Shown here one piece after another: positions 17,508 to 24,948 of a stretch of DNA of 64,000 nt. Position numbers and translations under genes: made by a program. Source of the stretch: an uncultured Pseudomonadales bacterium (GTDB lineage Bacteria; Pseudomonadota; Gammaproteobacteria; Pseudomonadales; Cellvibrionaceae); the NCBI GenBank assembly GCA_947487765.1, contig CANKXO010000008.1, forward strand, positions 1 to 64,000, in the 5' to 3' direction. The notes under the pieces were generated by a model. The model was given only the letters and a program-made list of their open reading frames with translations. It searched no databases and was not told where the DNA came from. How positions within the stretch are numbered: position 1 is the stretch's first letter; each line of letters begins with the position of its first letter.

Positions 17508-17837
17508 ATGAAAAAAATAATTTTACTTTCTTTTTTATATTCACTGTCACTAAATATAATTGCAGCTGAAGTTGGGAATGGTCAATGGTCAAATTCTAGT
17601 CCTATATTAGAAATAACCAGCTATTGGTCTTTCACTGTGTTTAAGATAGGTGGAACTGATGGCTGTGGATTGGTAGGTGATGGGCGGTGGAGACTAGAAA
17701 CAAGTAGCTCAAATGTTACTAAAGATAGAGCTTTAGAATATAAAAAATCGATGTTACTAGCTGCATATATGGCTAAAAAAACAGTAAAATTAAGGTGCGA
17801 AAATAGTGCAATTTCAGATTTTACAATTGAAGATTAA
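17508..17837 (+). CDS. exported cassette protein of unknown function
   Basis: The 109-residue product has a signal peptide (MKKIILLSFLYSLSLNIIAA, residues 1-20) and a small mature domain with two Cys (one in DGCGLVGDGRW, one in LRCENS) that may form a disulfide. The ATG has TGGAG upstream. I do not recognise the family. It sits between attC sites 1 and 2, so it is one cassette. Confidence 0.7.
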   Translation: MKKIILLSFLYSLSLNIIAAEVGNGQWSNSSPILEITSYWSFTVFKIGGTDGCGLVGDGRWRLETSSSNVTKDRALEYKKSMLLAAYMAKKTVKLRCENSAISDFTIED

Positions 17838-17842
17838 GTTAC

Positions 17843-17900
17843 TAACAAGGCAAATCAAAAAGGGCGCGGAAAAGCACCACTCCTTTGTTTGCGGCGTTAT
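17843..17900 (+). repeat. attC recombination site 2
   Basis: This short attC of about 58 bases runs from TAACAAGGCAAA to TTTGCGGCGTTAT. The outer arms GCAAA and TTTGC pair, and the core site is GTTATAG. Confidence 0.85.
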
Positions 17901-17905
17901 AGTCT

Positions 17906-18355
17906 ATGAAAGTACGAAGTTACAACGAGTCAAAAGATTTTGATTTGTATCTGGAAGCTGAGCGAGAGTCCTTCAGGGCAACTTACCCTGGCGTTTCTAT
18001 ATTAAAGGAAATGGAAAGCTACTTTCGTTGTTCGATTAAAGATAGTTTTGAATTGAATGATTGTAAGGGTTTTACTCTTGAGGATGAATCTGAAGAAGTA
18101 GTAGGTATGTTTATTCTCTCGATGAATGGTTTTTACAATATACCAATGGGATATATAGACAACATATATATTCAAGAATCATCTCGTGGAGCTGGGGCTT
18201 TGGGGTTATTGCTAAGCACAGCTGAAAAATGTGTACTAGATATGGGCTTTGGAATGATGCAGCTTGATGTTTCTGTTCTAAATGAACAGGCATTAAACGC
18301 GTATAAAAAAATGGGCTATATTACTGTTCGGCAATGCATGGAGAAAAAGCTATAA
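17906..18355 (+). CDS. GNAT-family N-acetyltransferase
   Basis: The 149-residue product has the GNAT fold. The N-terminal half ends in the beta-strand EVVGMFILSMN, followed by the acceptor-site region PMGYIDNIYIQESSRGAGALGLLL. The latter contains the acetyl-CoA binding motif (R-G-x-G-A/L-type loop, here SSRGAGALG). The C-terminal motif VSVLNEQALNAYKKMGYITVRQCMEKKL is typical of small GNAT enzymes. The acceptor is unknown. The ATG is only 5 bases after the attC core, leaving no room for a normal ribosome site outside the attC. Confidence 0.88.
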   Translation: MKVRSYNESKDFDLYLEAERESFRATYPGVSILKEMESYFRCSIKDSFELNDCKGFTLEDESEEVVGMFILSMNGFYNIPMGYIDNIYIQESSRGAGALGLLLSTAEKCVLDMGFGMMQLDVSVLNEQALNAYKKMGYITVRQCMEKKL

Positions 18356-18368
18356 CAAGTGTGTTATG
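18353..18368 (+). repeat. collapsed attC remnant between two cassettes
   Basis: Only TAACAAGT and GTGTTATG remain, joined directly. These are the outer ends expected of an attC site without its central stem. The GNAT stop and the DUF3592 start codon both lie within this 16-base remnant. Confidence 0.6.
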
Positions 18369-18833
18369 TTTTCAGAAAAAATGGATAATATTTATAGAAA
18401 ATTAGAATTTTTTAAGCGTTTATTTTTTGGCTTATCAATAGCTATTTTAGTCGCAAGCTTCAGCACAGTATTTTGGCCTAAAGTGGAAGGTCAAATGGTA
18501 GAAGTTGGTAAAAAAAGAATAAGTAGAGGAAGTGGAGCCGTTGCTACTAGGTATGGTGGCGGGTTTAGAGGTTCATTTACTTGGGTATCTGCTACATATG
18601 AGTTTGAAGTAAACAATAAAGGCTACACCAATAGTATAATATGCTTATGTATTCCAATAGGCCTACAGGTTGGAAGTCACAAAGATAAAGTGGAAGTATA
18701 TTATTTTCCATTACTCCCAAAAATTTCTGTAATTATTGTTGGGCCAAGTATATTTTCATCTATATTTTTAGCTTTTTTTGGGTTTGCATTGGGGGCTTTT
18801 CAAGGTGCTATCAGAAATATTACAAAGACATAA
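18366..18833 (+). CDS. DUF3592-like membrane protein
   Basis: The 155-residue product has two membrane segments, FFGLSIAILVASFSTVFW near the N-terminus and VIIVGPSIFSSIFLAFFGFALG near the C-terminus. They flank an extracytoplasmic beta-rich region with the motif WVSATYEFEVNNKGYTN and a Tyr-rich segment VEVYYFP. This layout and the Y-x-F-x-V-N-G-x-x-Y motif fit DUF3592. No biochemical function is known. It is probably in the same mobile unit as the acetyltransferase gene because the attC between them has collapsed. Confidence 0.75.
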   Translation: MFSEKMDNIYRKLEFFKRLFFGLSIAILVASFSTVFWPKVEGQMVEVGKKRISRGSGAVATRYGGGFRGSFTWVSATYEFEVNNKGYTNSIICLCIPIGLQVGSHKDKVEVYYFPLLPKISVIIVGPSIFSSIFLAFFGFALGAFQGAIRNITKT

Positions 18834-18943
18834 CAAGTATAGCCACAAGAAAAGTATTGCTTCTCTCCTTTTTGTGGATGGCTTTCAGTCATTGTTGCAC
18901 AAAAATCCGTTACGCAATATTTTCCAGTGCTATAGGCGTTAAA
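18831..18943 (+). repeat. attC recombination site 3
   Basis: The site runs from TAACAAGTATAGCCAC, overlapping the DUF3592 stop, to GTGCTATAGGCGTTAAAT. The outer arms TATAGC and GCTATA pair exactly. At about 113 bases it is a long, VCR-like attC. Confidence 0.88.
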
Positions 18944-18960
18944 TTGCAAAGGGTCAGCGA

Positions 18961-19305
18961 ATGAGTACAGAATTCGAAGATTATAGAATGGGTCATCTTG
19001 TCAGAACTGCCGAGGTCTGGAGGCAGCTCAAAGAGCTTGGCGCAACTGAAGAGTCAAAACTCGATTTTGATTTCCAATTTAGCACTAAGAATAAAAATGC
19101 CGTTGAAGCACTTAAATCTGAACTGGCCGATTATTCTCTCGAAGTAAGCAGTGAGGGCCTCTTTAAAAAGTCATTCAATATTTCTGGTAGCTCGGGGCAT
19201 ATAAATTGGTCTGAAGAGCAGTTATTAAAGTGGGTAGATTATCTTATTCAAGTGGGTCATGACGCTGGATGTGAGTTTGAGTGCTGTGGTGCAAGTGTTC
19301 CGTAG
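18961..19305 (+). CDS. RraB-like (regulator of RNase E) family protein
   Basis: The 114-residue acidic protein has the RraB pattern: TAEVWRQLKELGATEESKLDFDFQFSTKN, then a second subdomain ending LLKWVDYLIQVGHDAGCEFECCGASVP. RraB proteins bind RNase E in E. coli and inhibit cleavage of a subset of mRNAs. Whether this cassette version does so is unknown. It begins 18 bases after attC site 3 and has its own attC after the stop. Confidence 0.75.
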   Translation: MSTEFEDYRMGHLVRTAEVWRQLKELGATEESKLDFDFQFSTKNKNAVEALKSELADYSLEVSSEGLFKKSFNISGSSGHINWSEEQLLKWVDYLIQVGHDAGCEFECCGASVP

Positions 19306-19313
19306 AAGCAATT

Positions 19314-19382
19314 TAACAAGCAAAAGCAGCATCGCCCTACGGGCTGGAAGCGCTAACGCTCGCCACTGCTTAGGACGTTATA
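19314..19382 (+). repeat. attC recombination site 4
   Basis: The site runs from TAACAAGCAAAAGCAGC to CCACTGCTTAGGACGTTAT. The inner part includes a strong stem (GCCCTACGGGC) and an imperfect AGCGCTAACGCT repeat. Confidence 0.85.
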
Positions 19383-19398
19383 TTGTCGAGAAATATAT

Positions 19399-20364
19399 AT
19401 GAAGAGAGTATACTTAAGCTCTCTTTTCATTATACTTTTTGCTACATATCTACCTGCCAAAGAAATTAACAATGAGGCGTTGCCAGATTACATTTTTGAA
19501 AAAATCGATTATATCGAAAACATAAGCCTCAGCTATAGTTTATTAGAAGGTATTTCTTTTGGTGAAAATTGCCGTAAAGGTGACTGGAACTGTATTTTTT
19601 ATCTTTCACTTGGCTATGACACTTGTCTCAAGTCTATATTAACAACAGCAAAAAAAATGGAGGAAGGTATTAAGCAACCTTTAGATAGTTATGTTTTCAA
19701 AATCAGCAATATTAACTTAGTTGCAATGTGCACTACATATCTAAACCCTGATATAGTAATTGATGAGGTTGCCAAAAATGATGAAATAACATACAACCCT
19801 GAAAAAATAGAAAAAAGAATTCAGGAAGTTGTTTCTTATGCTAAGAAGATAGCCGTTGAGCACATAAATAAAAAGCCATTATCAAAAAACACAATGGACA
19901 GTATTCTAGAAATTATTGCTATTAGAAACCATGATCAACTAAACGATTACTTCTGTTTAAAACAATATAGACTCTTCCAAGAAGAAAAAAGTGAAAAAAA
20001 TTACCAGAATTGCTTACTCTCAGTTCAAAAAATATCGTCGGGAGAAAATGTGTATAAATGCTCTGAGTTGGCGCTATCGAAATTAAATGATATTAGTAAT
20101 TTTTCAAATCTTTCGCATTCTAAACGAGTTAAAAATATGGTTGACAGAAACTTTATTTTCAATAAGTCATATTCAAATTGCTATATAAACATACTAAAAA
20201 ATCTAGTTAAAATGATTAATAATCAAAAAGAAAAATATAGTAAAAGTGTCATGTTTGCATGCAAAAAGCACGTGCTGGGGCGGCCTTACGCTTCACTTCA
20301 GTCCGGCCCATATACAGGCATTAGGTATTTAAATGAAACGTATTATATTTTTAATTATGGTTAG
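19399..20364 (+). CDS. exported Cys-containing protein of unknown function (cassette)
   Basis: The 321-residue product has a signal peptide (MKRVYLSSLFIILFATYLPA, cleavage about residue 20). The mature part is Lys/Asn/Ile-rich and has many Cys, several in pairs (CRKGDWNCIFYL, FACKKHVL), suggesting disulfides in the periplasm. I do not recognise the family. The last ~35 residues are read from the attC site itself and the frame ends 32 bases inside the next gene. The original stop was therefore probably lost by mutation and the natural C-terminus was shorter. The coding sequence is much AT-richer than the neighbouring chromosome. Confidence 0.65.
   Translation: MKRVYLSSLFIILFATYLPAKEINNEALPDYIFEKIDYIENISLSYSLLEGISFGENCRKGDWNCIFYLSLGYDTCLKSILTTAKKMEEGIKQPLDSYVFKISNINLVAMCTTYLNPDIVIDEVAKNDEITYNPEKIEKRIQEVVSYAKKIAVEHINKKPLSKNTMDSILEIIAIRNHDQLNDYFCLKQYRLFQEEKSEKNYQNCLLSVQKISSGENVYKCSELALSKLNDISNFSNLSHSKRVKNMVDRNFIFNKSYSNCYINILKNLVKMINNQKEKYSKSVMFACKKHVLGRPYASLQSGPYTGIRYLNETYYIFNYG
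20250..20326 (+). repeat. degenerate attC recombination site 5
   Basis: The 3' end CAGGCATTAGG is a good core site (A^TTAGG) and the middle has pairing arms GGCCTTACG...GTCCGGCC. The 5' end lacks the usual TAAC and so supplies no stop codon for the upstream gene. Confidence 0.6.
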
Positions 20365-20740
20365 CTTACTAATCAGCTGCCAAAGCATTTCGAAATCTGA
20401 GTTGTTATCAATAATTCCTGGAAAGTGGTGTGAACTCACCGAAAAAGAAGATGGATGTATAGGATATATGTTGTATGGCGCGAATGGTACTTTTGAAGCT
20501 TATGGAAGGCTACACGAGTATGATTATGAATATAAAACTTATGGAAACTGGACATCAAATAATAGAGAAATTTGTATTTATCGAGAAAATCGTTTTGCAA
20601 GAAAAATTTCAACGAAAGAATTGATACATAATGGTCCGGATACGGAGAGTTATTGTGATAAAGTTATCGAATCAAATAATTCTATGATAATTTATATGGA
20701 CCCTGAGGGTAAGGTTTGGAAGATGGTGCGCAGAAGTTAA
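20333..20740 (+). CDS. small lipoprotein of unknown function (cassette)
   Basis: The 135-residue product has a signal peptide with the lipobox LLISC (lipidation expected at Cys16). The mature part has WCELTEKEDGCIGYMLYGANGTFEAYG, reminiscent of small beta-rich lipocalin-like or META-like folds that begin with a W-x-x...G-x-W pattern (KTYGNWTSNNREICIY). I cannot assign a family. The gene begins 7 bases after the attC core and overlaps the read-through end of the previous gene. Confidence 0.7.
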   Translation: MKRIIFLIMVSLLISCQSISKSELLSIIPGKWCELTEKEDGCIGYMLYGANGTFEAYGRLHEYDYEYKTYGNWTSNNREICIYRENRFARKISTKELIHNGPDTESYCDKVIESNNSMIIYMDPEGKVWKMVRRS

Positions 20741-20746
20741 GATATC

Positions 20747-20815
20747 TAACAAGCGTAATCACATGGAAAAATATTCCGCTGCGCTTCATGTTTTCCAGTG
20801 CTGCGGGCGTTAAAT
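20747..20815 (+). repeat. attC recombination site 6 (last of the array)
   Basis: The site runs from TAACAAGCGTAATCACATGG to CCAGTGCTGCGGGCGTTAAAT. The inner stem CATGGAAAA / TTTTCCAGTG-like pairing is visible. No cassette gene follows before the histidine-kinase gene, which converges on it. Confidence 0.87.
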
Positions 20816-20893
20816 AACCTCTCGCACCTTAAGTGTTCGTCCGGCTTAATGGACTGGAATGTAGGTAAAGTTATACCCCTTTAGTTAATGGCC

Positions 20894-22213
20894 TCATATG
20901 CCTTGCAAAGGCAAAGCAATACTTACCTTCGTTCCTTGGCCTAGTTGGCTTTCAATAGATAATGTTCCTCCATGGGCTTCGGCAATAACTCTACAAAGAT
21001 ATAGTCCTAATCCATAACCACCGGTTTGTCGCTGCCGAGCAGGGTCTACGCGATAAAAGGGTTCGGTAATATAAGGGATATCATCAGCTGATATTCCACA
21101 ACCATCATCCACTATCTCGATTGTGAATGTATCTATAGAGTTGGAAAGTGTAATTTGTGTAAGCTGGCTTTGATAGCGTAGCGCATTGGCAATCGTATTT
21201 TTGAGTAATAGTTTTATTCTCGGGCCGTCGACATTAGCGGTGATATTGTTATCGGGTAGGCTCAATGTCAATGTGTCATGAGCAAAATGATGGTTAATCA
21301 GTTCCTGACAAAGAATGTTGATAGAGTGCACTTTTTTATCAAGTACACTATGTTGAGTATTCAAACGCTCCGCTTCTAAAATATCAGCAATTAAGCTTTC
21401 CATTTCTTGAATATCTTCTTTAATTTTTTGTTTGATATTACTATCTTCTAGTATTTCCAACGCAACATTGGTACGGGTGAGGGGGGAGCGCAGTTCGTGA
21501 CTAACCGCTAATAAAAGCTGGCGCTTAGCATCTAACATTTTTTGTAATTCTTCCGCCATATTATTAATACTACATGCTAACTCACCTAGCTCATCTTTAC
21601 GGGTAGTCATAATACGATGTTGCAGATCACCTTCACCTATTTTATGAATGCCCTGTTGGATAGTTAATATTGGGGCGAATAATTTACGTGTGGCATAATA
21701 TAGAACAAATAAAATAATTAATAAAAAAGCCAAGGGCATTAGTCCACGAGGGCTTCTTCGTTCATGTTTTATCCGGCTTAAGTCAAATAAAAAATGTGTG
21801 TCTCCCTCAGTCATAATGGCATAGTCTTTATCATCTATTTCTGCCTCACCATAACTCACTCCATTTTCCCTATATTCATGCTCAATATTGAGTGTACTAA
21901 TGGGTAAATTTTTACCATTTGAAGACCAAATACTTGAATTGTTAATGATCACAATATCAATGTTTAATTTATCCGCTAATCGCTGTGCTTTTTGATGATT
22001 AGCAGGGAAGCCAATATCGTTTCGCACATATTCCATATACTGAAAAAAGTGCGGTTTGATTTGATGCTGAAAATAATGTTTAACAAAGTGCCCTAAACTA
22101 GCGCCTACCACAACTAAAAATAATAATGCGATAAGTAAGAATAGAGAAATTAGCTTTCTGGATAAGGAGTTGGGAAATTGCTTAACCCGATGGGTGAGTG
22201 AAGAGATATTCAT
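20894..22213 (-). CDS. CpxA-like sensor histidine kinase
   Basis: The product from ATG 22213 is 439 residues. It has an N-terminal membrane segment (SLFLLIALLFLVVVGASLG), a periplasmic loop of about 110 residues, a second segment (LMPLAFLLIILFVLYYA), and a HAMP domain with FAPILTIQQGIHKIGEGDL. The H-box AVSHELRSPLTRT carries the phosphorylated His. The ATP-binding N-box is KNTIANALRY, with DDGCGISAD and GGYGLGLYLCRVIAEAHGG. The start lies 5 bases after the response-regulator stop; a TTG at 22231 would overlap that gene instead. With the adjacent Spy/CpxP-like gene this resembles the Cpx envelope-stress system. Confidence 0.9.
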   Translation of the reverse strand: MNISSLTHRVKQFPNSLSRKLISLFLLIALLFLVVVGASLGHFVKHYFQHQIKPHFFQYMEYVRNDIGFPANHQKAQRLADKLNIDIVIINNSSIWSSNGKNLPISTLNIEHEYRENGVSYGEAEIDDKDYAIMTEGDTHFLFDLSRIKHERRSPRGLMPLAFLLIILFVLYYATRKLFAPILTIQQGIHKIGEGDLQHRIMTTRKDELGELACSINNMAEELQKMLDAKRQLLLAVSHELRSPLTRTNVALEILEDSNIKQKIKEDIQEMESLIADILEAERLNTQHSVLDKKVHSINILCQELINHHFAHDTLTLSLPDNNITANVDGPRIKLLLKNTIANALRYQSQLTQITLSNSIDTFTIEIVDDGCGISADDIPYITEPFYRVDPARQRQTGGYGLGLYLCRVIAEAHGGTLSIESQLGQGTKVSIALPLQGI

Positions 22214-22217
22214 AGAG

Positions 22218-22886
22218 TTACTCGCTAGCAAAAATATAGCCTCGGCTACGGATGGTTTTAATGATGTCGAGAGGCTTTAACTTTTGTCTGAGGCGGCTCA
22301 CGAGAATATCTACGGAGCGTGAGTATATATCTGTATCAATACCTTTCAAGCGATTAAGGATATCATCTCGGCTTAATAGCTGGCCGGCATGCCGTGCAAA
22401 TAAAATCAGTAGTTCGTATTCCATGGATGTTAAGTGAATAGTTTGGTCTTTATAGCTAACCTGCATGGATGTTTCATCAATGTATAGCTCAGCAAACTGC
22501 ATGGCAGGTGGTTTATTTTTTTTCTGGCTGCGCTTCAGTATGGTTTGAATTCTAGCAAGTAATTCTCGAGGTTCAAAAGGCTTGGGTAAATAGTCGTCCG
22601 CGCCGACCTCTAAGCCAATAATCCGATCCATTACTTCCCCGCGAGCGGTTAACATAATAATAGGAATATCACTGGTTTTACGGATGGTTTTGCAAACTTC
22701 AAAGCCATCCTGCTCAGGAAGCATGATGTCAAGAATGACCAGCTCATATGATCGACTAGTGAGTTTGCTATACCCTTCGCTGGGGGTTGTGGCATTGTCG
22801 CAATGAATAGAAAAACTTGAGAAATAAGTATTTAATAGTGCTCCAAGCTTCTCATCATCATCAATTAACAATATATGCTGTGTCAT
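22218..22886 (-). CDS. CpxR-like OmpR-family response regulator
   Basis: The 222-residue product has a receiver domain with acidic pocket DDDEK (residues 9-13), phospho-acceptor Asp53 in LVILDIMLPEQDGF, switch Thr in IIMLTARG, and Lys in YLPKPFEPRELLAR. The C-terminal winged-helix domain has LTSMEYELLILFARHAGQLLSRD and SVDILVSRLRQKL, then TIRSRGYIF. It likely binds the 10-bp GTAAC repeats upstream of the operon. It is cotranscribed with the kinase gene and separated from the Spy-like gene by a hairpin. Confidence 0.92.
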   Translation of the reverse strand: MTQHILLIDDDEKLGALLNTYFSSFSIHCDNATTPSEGYSKLTSRSYELVILDIMLPEQDGFEVCKTIRKTSDIPIIMLTARGEVMDRIIGLEVGADDYLPKPFEPRELLARIQTILKRSQKKNKPPAMQFAELYIDETSMQVSYKDQTIHLTSMEYELLILFARHAGQLLSRDDILNRLKGIDTDIYSRSVDILVSRLRQKLKPLDIIKTIRSRGYIFASE

Positions 22887-22936
22887 CGTGGCTTCTCTGG
22901 GTTAATTAACTTTATTTTTGTGACAGTTACATAAGA

Positions 22937-22960
22937 AAAGCGCGATACATCTCGCGCTTT
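22937..22960 (-). terminator. hairpin between spy-like and regulator genes
   Basis: A perfect 9-bp stem (AAAGCGCGA pairing with TCGCGCTTT) with a 6-base loop is followed on the minus strand by TTCTTATG. It may be a partial terminator that lets the periplasmic chaperone gene be transcribed more than the regulatory genes. Confidence 0.6.
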
Positions 22961-23026
22961 ATATTGCCTAAAGTGTTGTTTATTCATTGTTTTCAATAGC
23001 TGTTGCTAACAATAAACAAATTTGTA

Positions 23027-23494
23027 CTAATCGTCGAGATCATCATAATCGTGATGTTGCATACGTTGTACAAATTTATTTATCTTAGTGCGTACCTTTT
23101 CTTGTTGGTTTGCATCAAGGCTATTGTAAAACTCACCTAATGCTGCAACAAACTCAGGGGCTCTAGTGTGCAGTGTTTCTGCCTTTTGCTCGATATGCCC
23201 AAGAATCACTGCCTCGTCGAGAGTGGTGCCACTCACAGAAGATAAAAGATCCTGCTTTAATACAGCCTTATCTTGTTTGATATCGCTGCGCAAAGTCAGC
23301 ATGCTATCTTTTAGTACGGTTAATTTATTCTTTTGCTCATTGTTAAGTGATAATTTTTTGGTAATTTTTTCTACCATATAGGTAGCGCGTTCTTCAGGGT
23401 TATGGTGATGTCCACCAAATGCAAATACTGTACCTGCAAGAATAAAGCCTAGTAGCCCCATTGTAAGTAGTGCTGTTTTCTTTGTCATTTTCAT
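23027..23494 (-). CDS. Spy/CpxP-like periplasmic protein
   Basis: The 155-residue product has a signal peptide (hydrophobic core ALLTMGLLGFILAGTVFA) and a His-rich mature start (GGHHHNPEE). The body is alpha-helical with the pattern KLSLNNEQKNKLTVLKDSM and a second Gln-rich SLDANQQEKVRTKINKF, equivalents of the LTxxQ motifs of Spy/CpxP. Such proteins act as periplasmic chaperones or as inhibitors of the sensor kinase. The His and acidic C-terminus (HHDYDDLDD) could bind metal. The ATG has GGGAGA upstream. Confidence 0.85.
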   Translation of the reverse strand: MKMTKKTALLTMGLLGFILAGTVFAFGGHHHNPEERATYMVEKITKKLSLNNEQKNKLTVLKDSMLTLRSDIKQDKAVLKQDLLSSVSGTTLDEAVILGHIEQKAETLHTRAPEFVAALGEFYNSLDANQQEKVRTKINKFVQRMQHHDYDDLDD

Positions 23495-23573
23495 AAGATT
23501 CTCCCGTTAAGATATAATGTTGAACTGACAGGGCCAGTATAGGGAGTCGGGCAGAACATAACTTTTCTGTGGA

Positions 23574-23598
23574 GTAACGGTTTGTAACAGTTTGTAAC
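23574..23598. promoter_or_regulatory. three GTAAC direct repeats at 10-bp spacing (CpxR-type box)
   Basis: GTAAC occurs at 23574, 23584 and 23594. The pair at 23584/23594 reads GTAAC-N5-GTAAC, close to the CpxR consensus GTAAA-N5-GTAAA. A weaker GTAGG follows at 23604. The repeats lie about 80-110 bases upstream of the Spy-like start codon, so they are likely the binding site for the response regulator encoded in this operon. Confidence 0.7.
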
Positions 23599-23745
23599 AG
23601 AGTGTAGGGTAAGAGCCTGTTTGGTAAACAATAATAAGGTATTAGTTTTTAGTATCCGCTATGTCATATCAAATATGATGACCAAAAAGCCTATTATTAG
23701 GTCGTATTTTTTTGAATATATTAATTATCTGTTAATGAGGTGTAA

Positions 23746-24615
23746 ATGCGTCGCTTTCATTCGTCACGAAGTTATCTTTTTATTCCTGCTAATCGTGCTG
23801 ACTTTATTGCTAAAGCACACTTAAGGGGAGCAGACACGATTGTGTTGGATCTTGAAGACAGTATTCCTCAAGACCAAAAAGCAAGTGCAAGAGCTCAACT
23901 ACCCGAAGCAGTCTCTATTTTGAGTAAACATCAACAAGCAGTCGCTATTCGTGTTAATTCAGATCTGGAAAATCTGTCAGCTGATTTGCCTGCCATCGAT
24001 TTTCATCAAGTGAATAGTCTATTGTTGCCTAAAGCGGAAGATGCTTCTGTTGTTAACTATATAGAGACTTATATAGCGAAGCTTGAGCGAGGCCAACAAT
24101 GTGAAGAGGGTAGTACAGCATTAATCCCAATGATAGAGACATGTCGTGGTGCGCTCAATATGAGAGCGGTTGCCAATGCAAGCCCACGGGTTATCGCTTT
24201 AACTCTAGGTTCTGAGGATCTTTCCAATGAGCTTGGTGCGCCACCGACACCAGATAGCCTGTTGGGAATCTGTCAGCAGATGGCATTAATTAGTGGCGAG
24301 GCGGGTATAGCTGCTTTGGGCTTCCCTGGTTCTATTGGTGAAATTGATGATATTGAAAAATTGACAGAACAGCTTTCAGTCGCAAAAAGGTTAGGGTTTA
24401 GTGGCGCGCTGTGTGTGCATCCTGTTCAGGTTGCTGAAGTTAATCAAATTTTTACGTTTAGTGCTGAACAAAAGCAATGGGCAGAGCGTGTTGTGGCGGC
24501 AATGGCAGAAGCCGAGAAACAAGGCCTTGGTGTTTGTAAAATTGATGGTCGTATGATTGACGCGCCAGTTGTTAATTTGGCGAAGCAAATATTAAAGACA
24601 GCAACGGTTGAATAA
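23746..24615 (+). CDS. CitE-like (HpcH/HpaI family) lyase
   Basis: The 289-residue product belongs to the HpcH/HpaI aldolase/citrate-lyase beta-subunit family. Diagnostic stretches are RSYLFIPANRADF, DTIVLDLEDSIP (metal-binding acidic residues), AIRVNS, LLPKAED, LIPMIETCRGALN and LTLGSEDLSNELGAPP. CitE-like proteins cleave (3S)-malyl- or citramalyl-CoA type substrates. No citrate-lyase alpha, gamma or acyl-carrier partner is adjacent, so it is a stand-alone version and the substrate is open. A perfect hairpin at 24732-24758 follows it. Confidence 0.88.
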   Translation: MRRFHSSRSYLFIPANRADFIAKAHLRGADTIVLDLEDSIPQDQKASARAQLPEAVSILSKHQQAVAIRVNSDLENLSADLPAIDFHQVNSLLLPKAEDASVVNYIETYIAKLERGQQCEEGSTALIPMIETCRGALNMRAVANASPRVIALTLGSEDLSNELGAPPTPDSLLGICQQMALISGEAGIAALGFPGSIGEIDDIEKLTEQLSVAKRLGFSGALCVHPVQVAEVNQIFTFSAEQKQWAERVVAAMAEAEKQGLGVCKIDGRMIDAPVVNLAKQILKTATVE

Positions 24616-24913
24616 TGGCTGACCTATTTATTCGAGAACACTAAGCTACTAAGCCTATTTATCTATTTTCAGCTTAGCTTTTATATGACTCTCCCTTCTT
24701 ATAACGTCATTTCTAAATAAACAAAAAGTCTCATACTTAAAGTAATACTTTAAGTATGGGTTCTATTTTGCTGTTTTAAATCAGCTAATCGGATTTTAGC
24801 TGATCTTCCTGTTCGTTGTTTTCCTGCATTTATCGGCAAGTTTCTGTTTTTTAAGTAGTTTTTCCCGACATGATTCCTTGACTTTAGTCATTCTCGGCAT
24901 ATAGTGTCATAAT
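24616..24913. other. intergenic stretch with two hairpins
   Basis: No gene is visible. Two perfect hairpins occur. One has 11-bp arms at 24732-24742 and 24748-24758; the other has 9-bp arms at 24780-24788 and 24796-24804 followed by a T/C-rich run. They probably terminate the CitE-like transcript before the dcw cluster. Confidence 0.6.
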
Positions 24914-24948
24914 GTGGTTAAAAGTGGTTTTTTGTGGTTTTTGGTGTA
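24914..24948 (+). promoter_or_regulatory. MraZ operator repeats upstream of the dcw cluster
   Basis: GTGGT occurs at 24914, 24924 and 24934, and a degenerate GTGTA at 24944, with an exact 10-bp period. MraZ of E. coli binds three or four TGGGN or GTGG-type repeats with 10-bp spacing upstream of its own gene. The site is about 120 bases before mraZ. Confidence 0.8.

Larger units (their letters stand above)
17029..20815 (+). mobile_element. integron cassette array lacking an integrase (CALIN-type)
   Basis: Seven small plus-strand genes follow one another. Almost every gap is an attC-like site that starts TAACAAR within or just after the stop codon and ends GCGTTAR or a close variant. Recognisable sites end near 17481, 17900, 18943, 19382, 20326 and 20815, and one at 18353 is reduced to 16 bases. 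All genes face away from where attI would lie, and their products are typical cassette cargo: small, exported, acetyltransferase or immunity-like. No integrase is seen at either end. Base composition of the cassettes varies and is mostly AT-richer than the neighbours. Confidence 0.85.

Noticed and set aside
23621-23824. 67-residue plus-strand frame upstream of the CitE-like gene
   Set aside because: It overlaps the start of the well-supported CitE-like gene in another frame, has no ribosome site and no recognisable domain.
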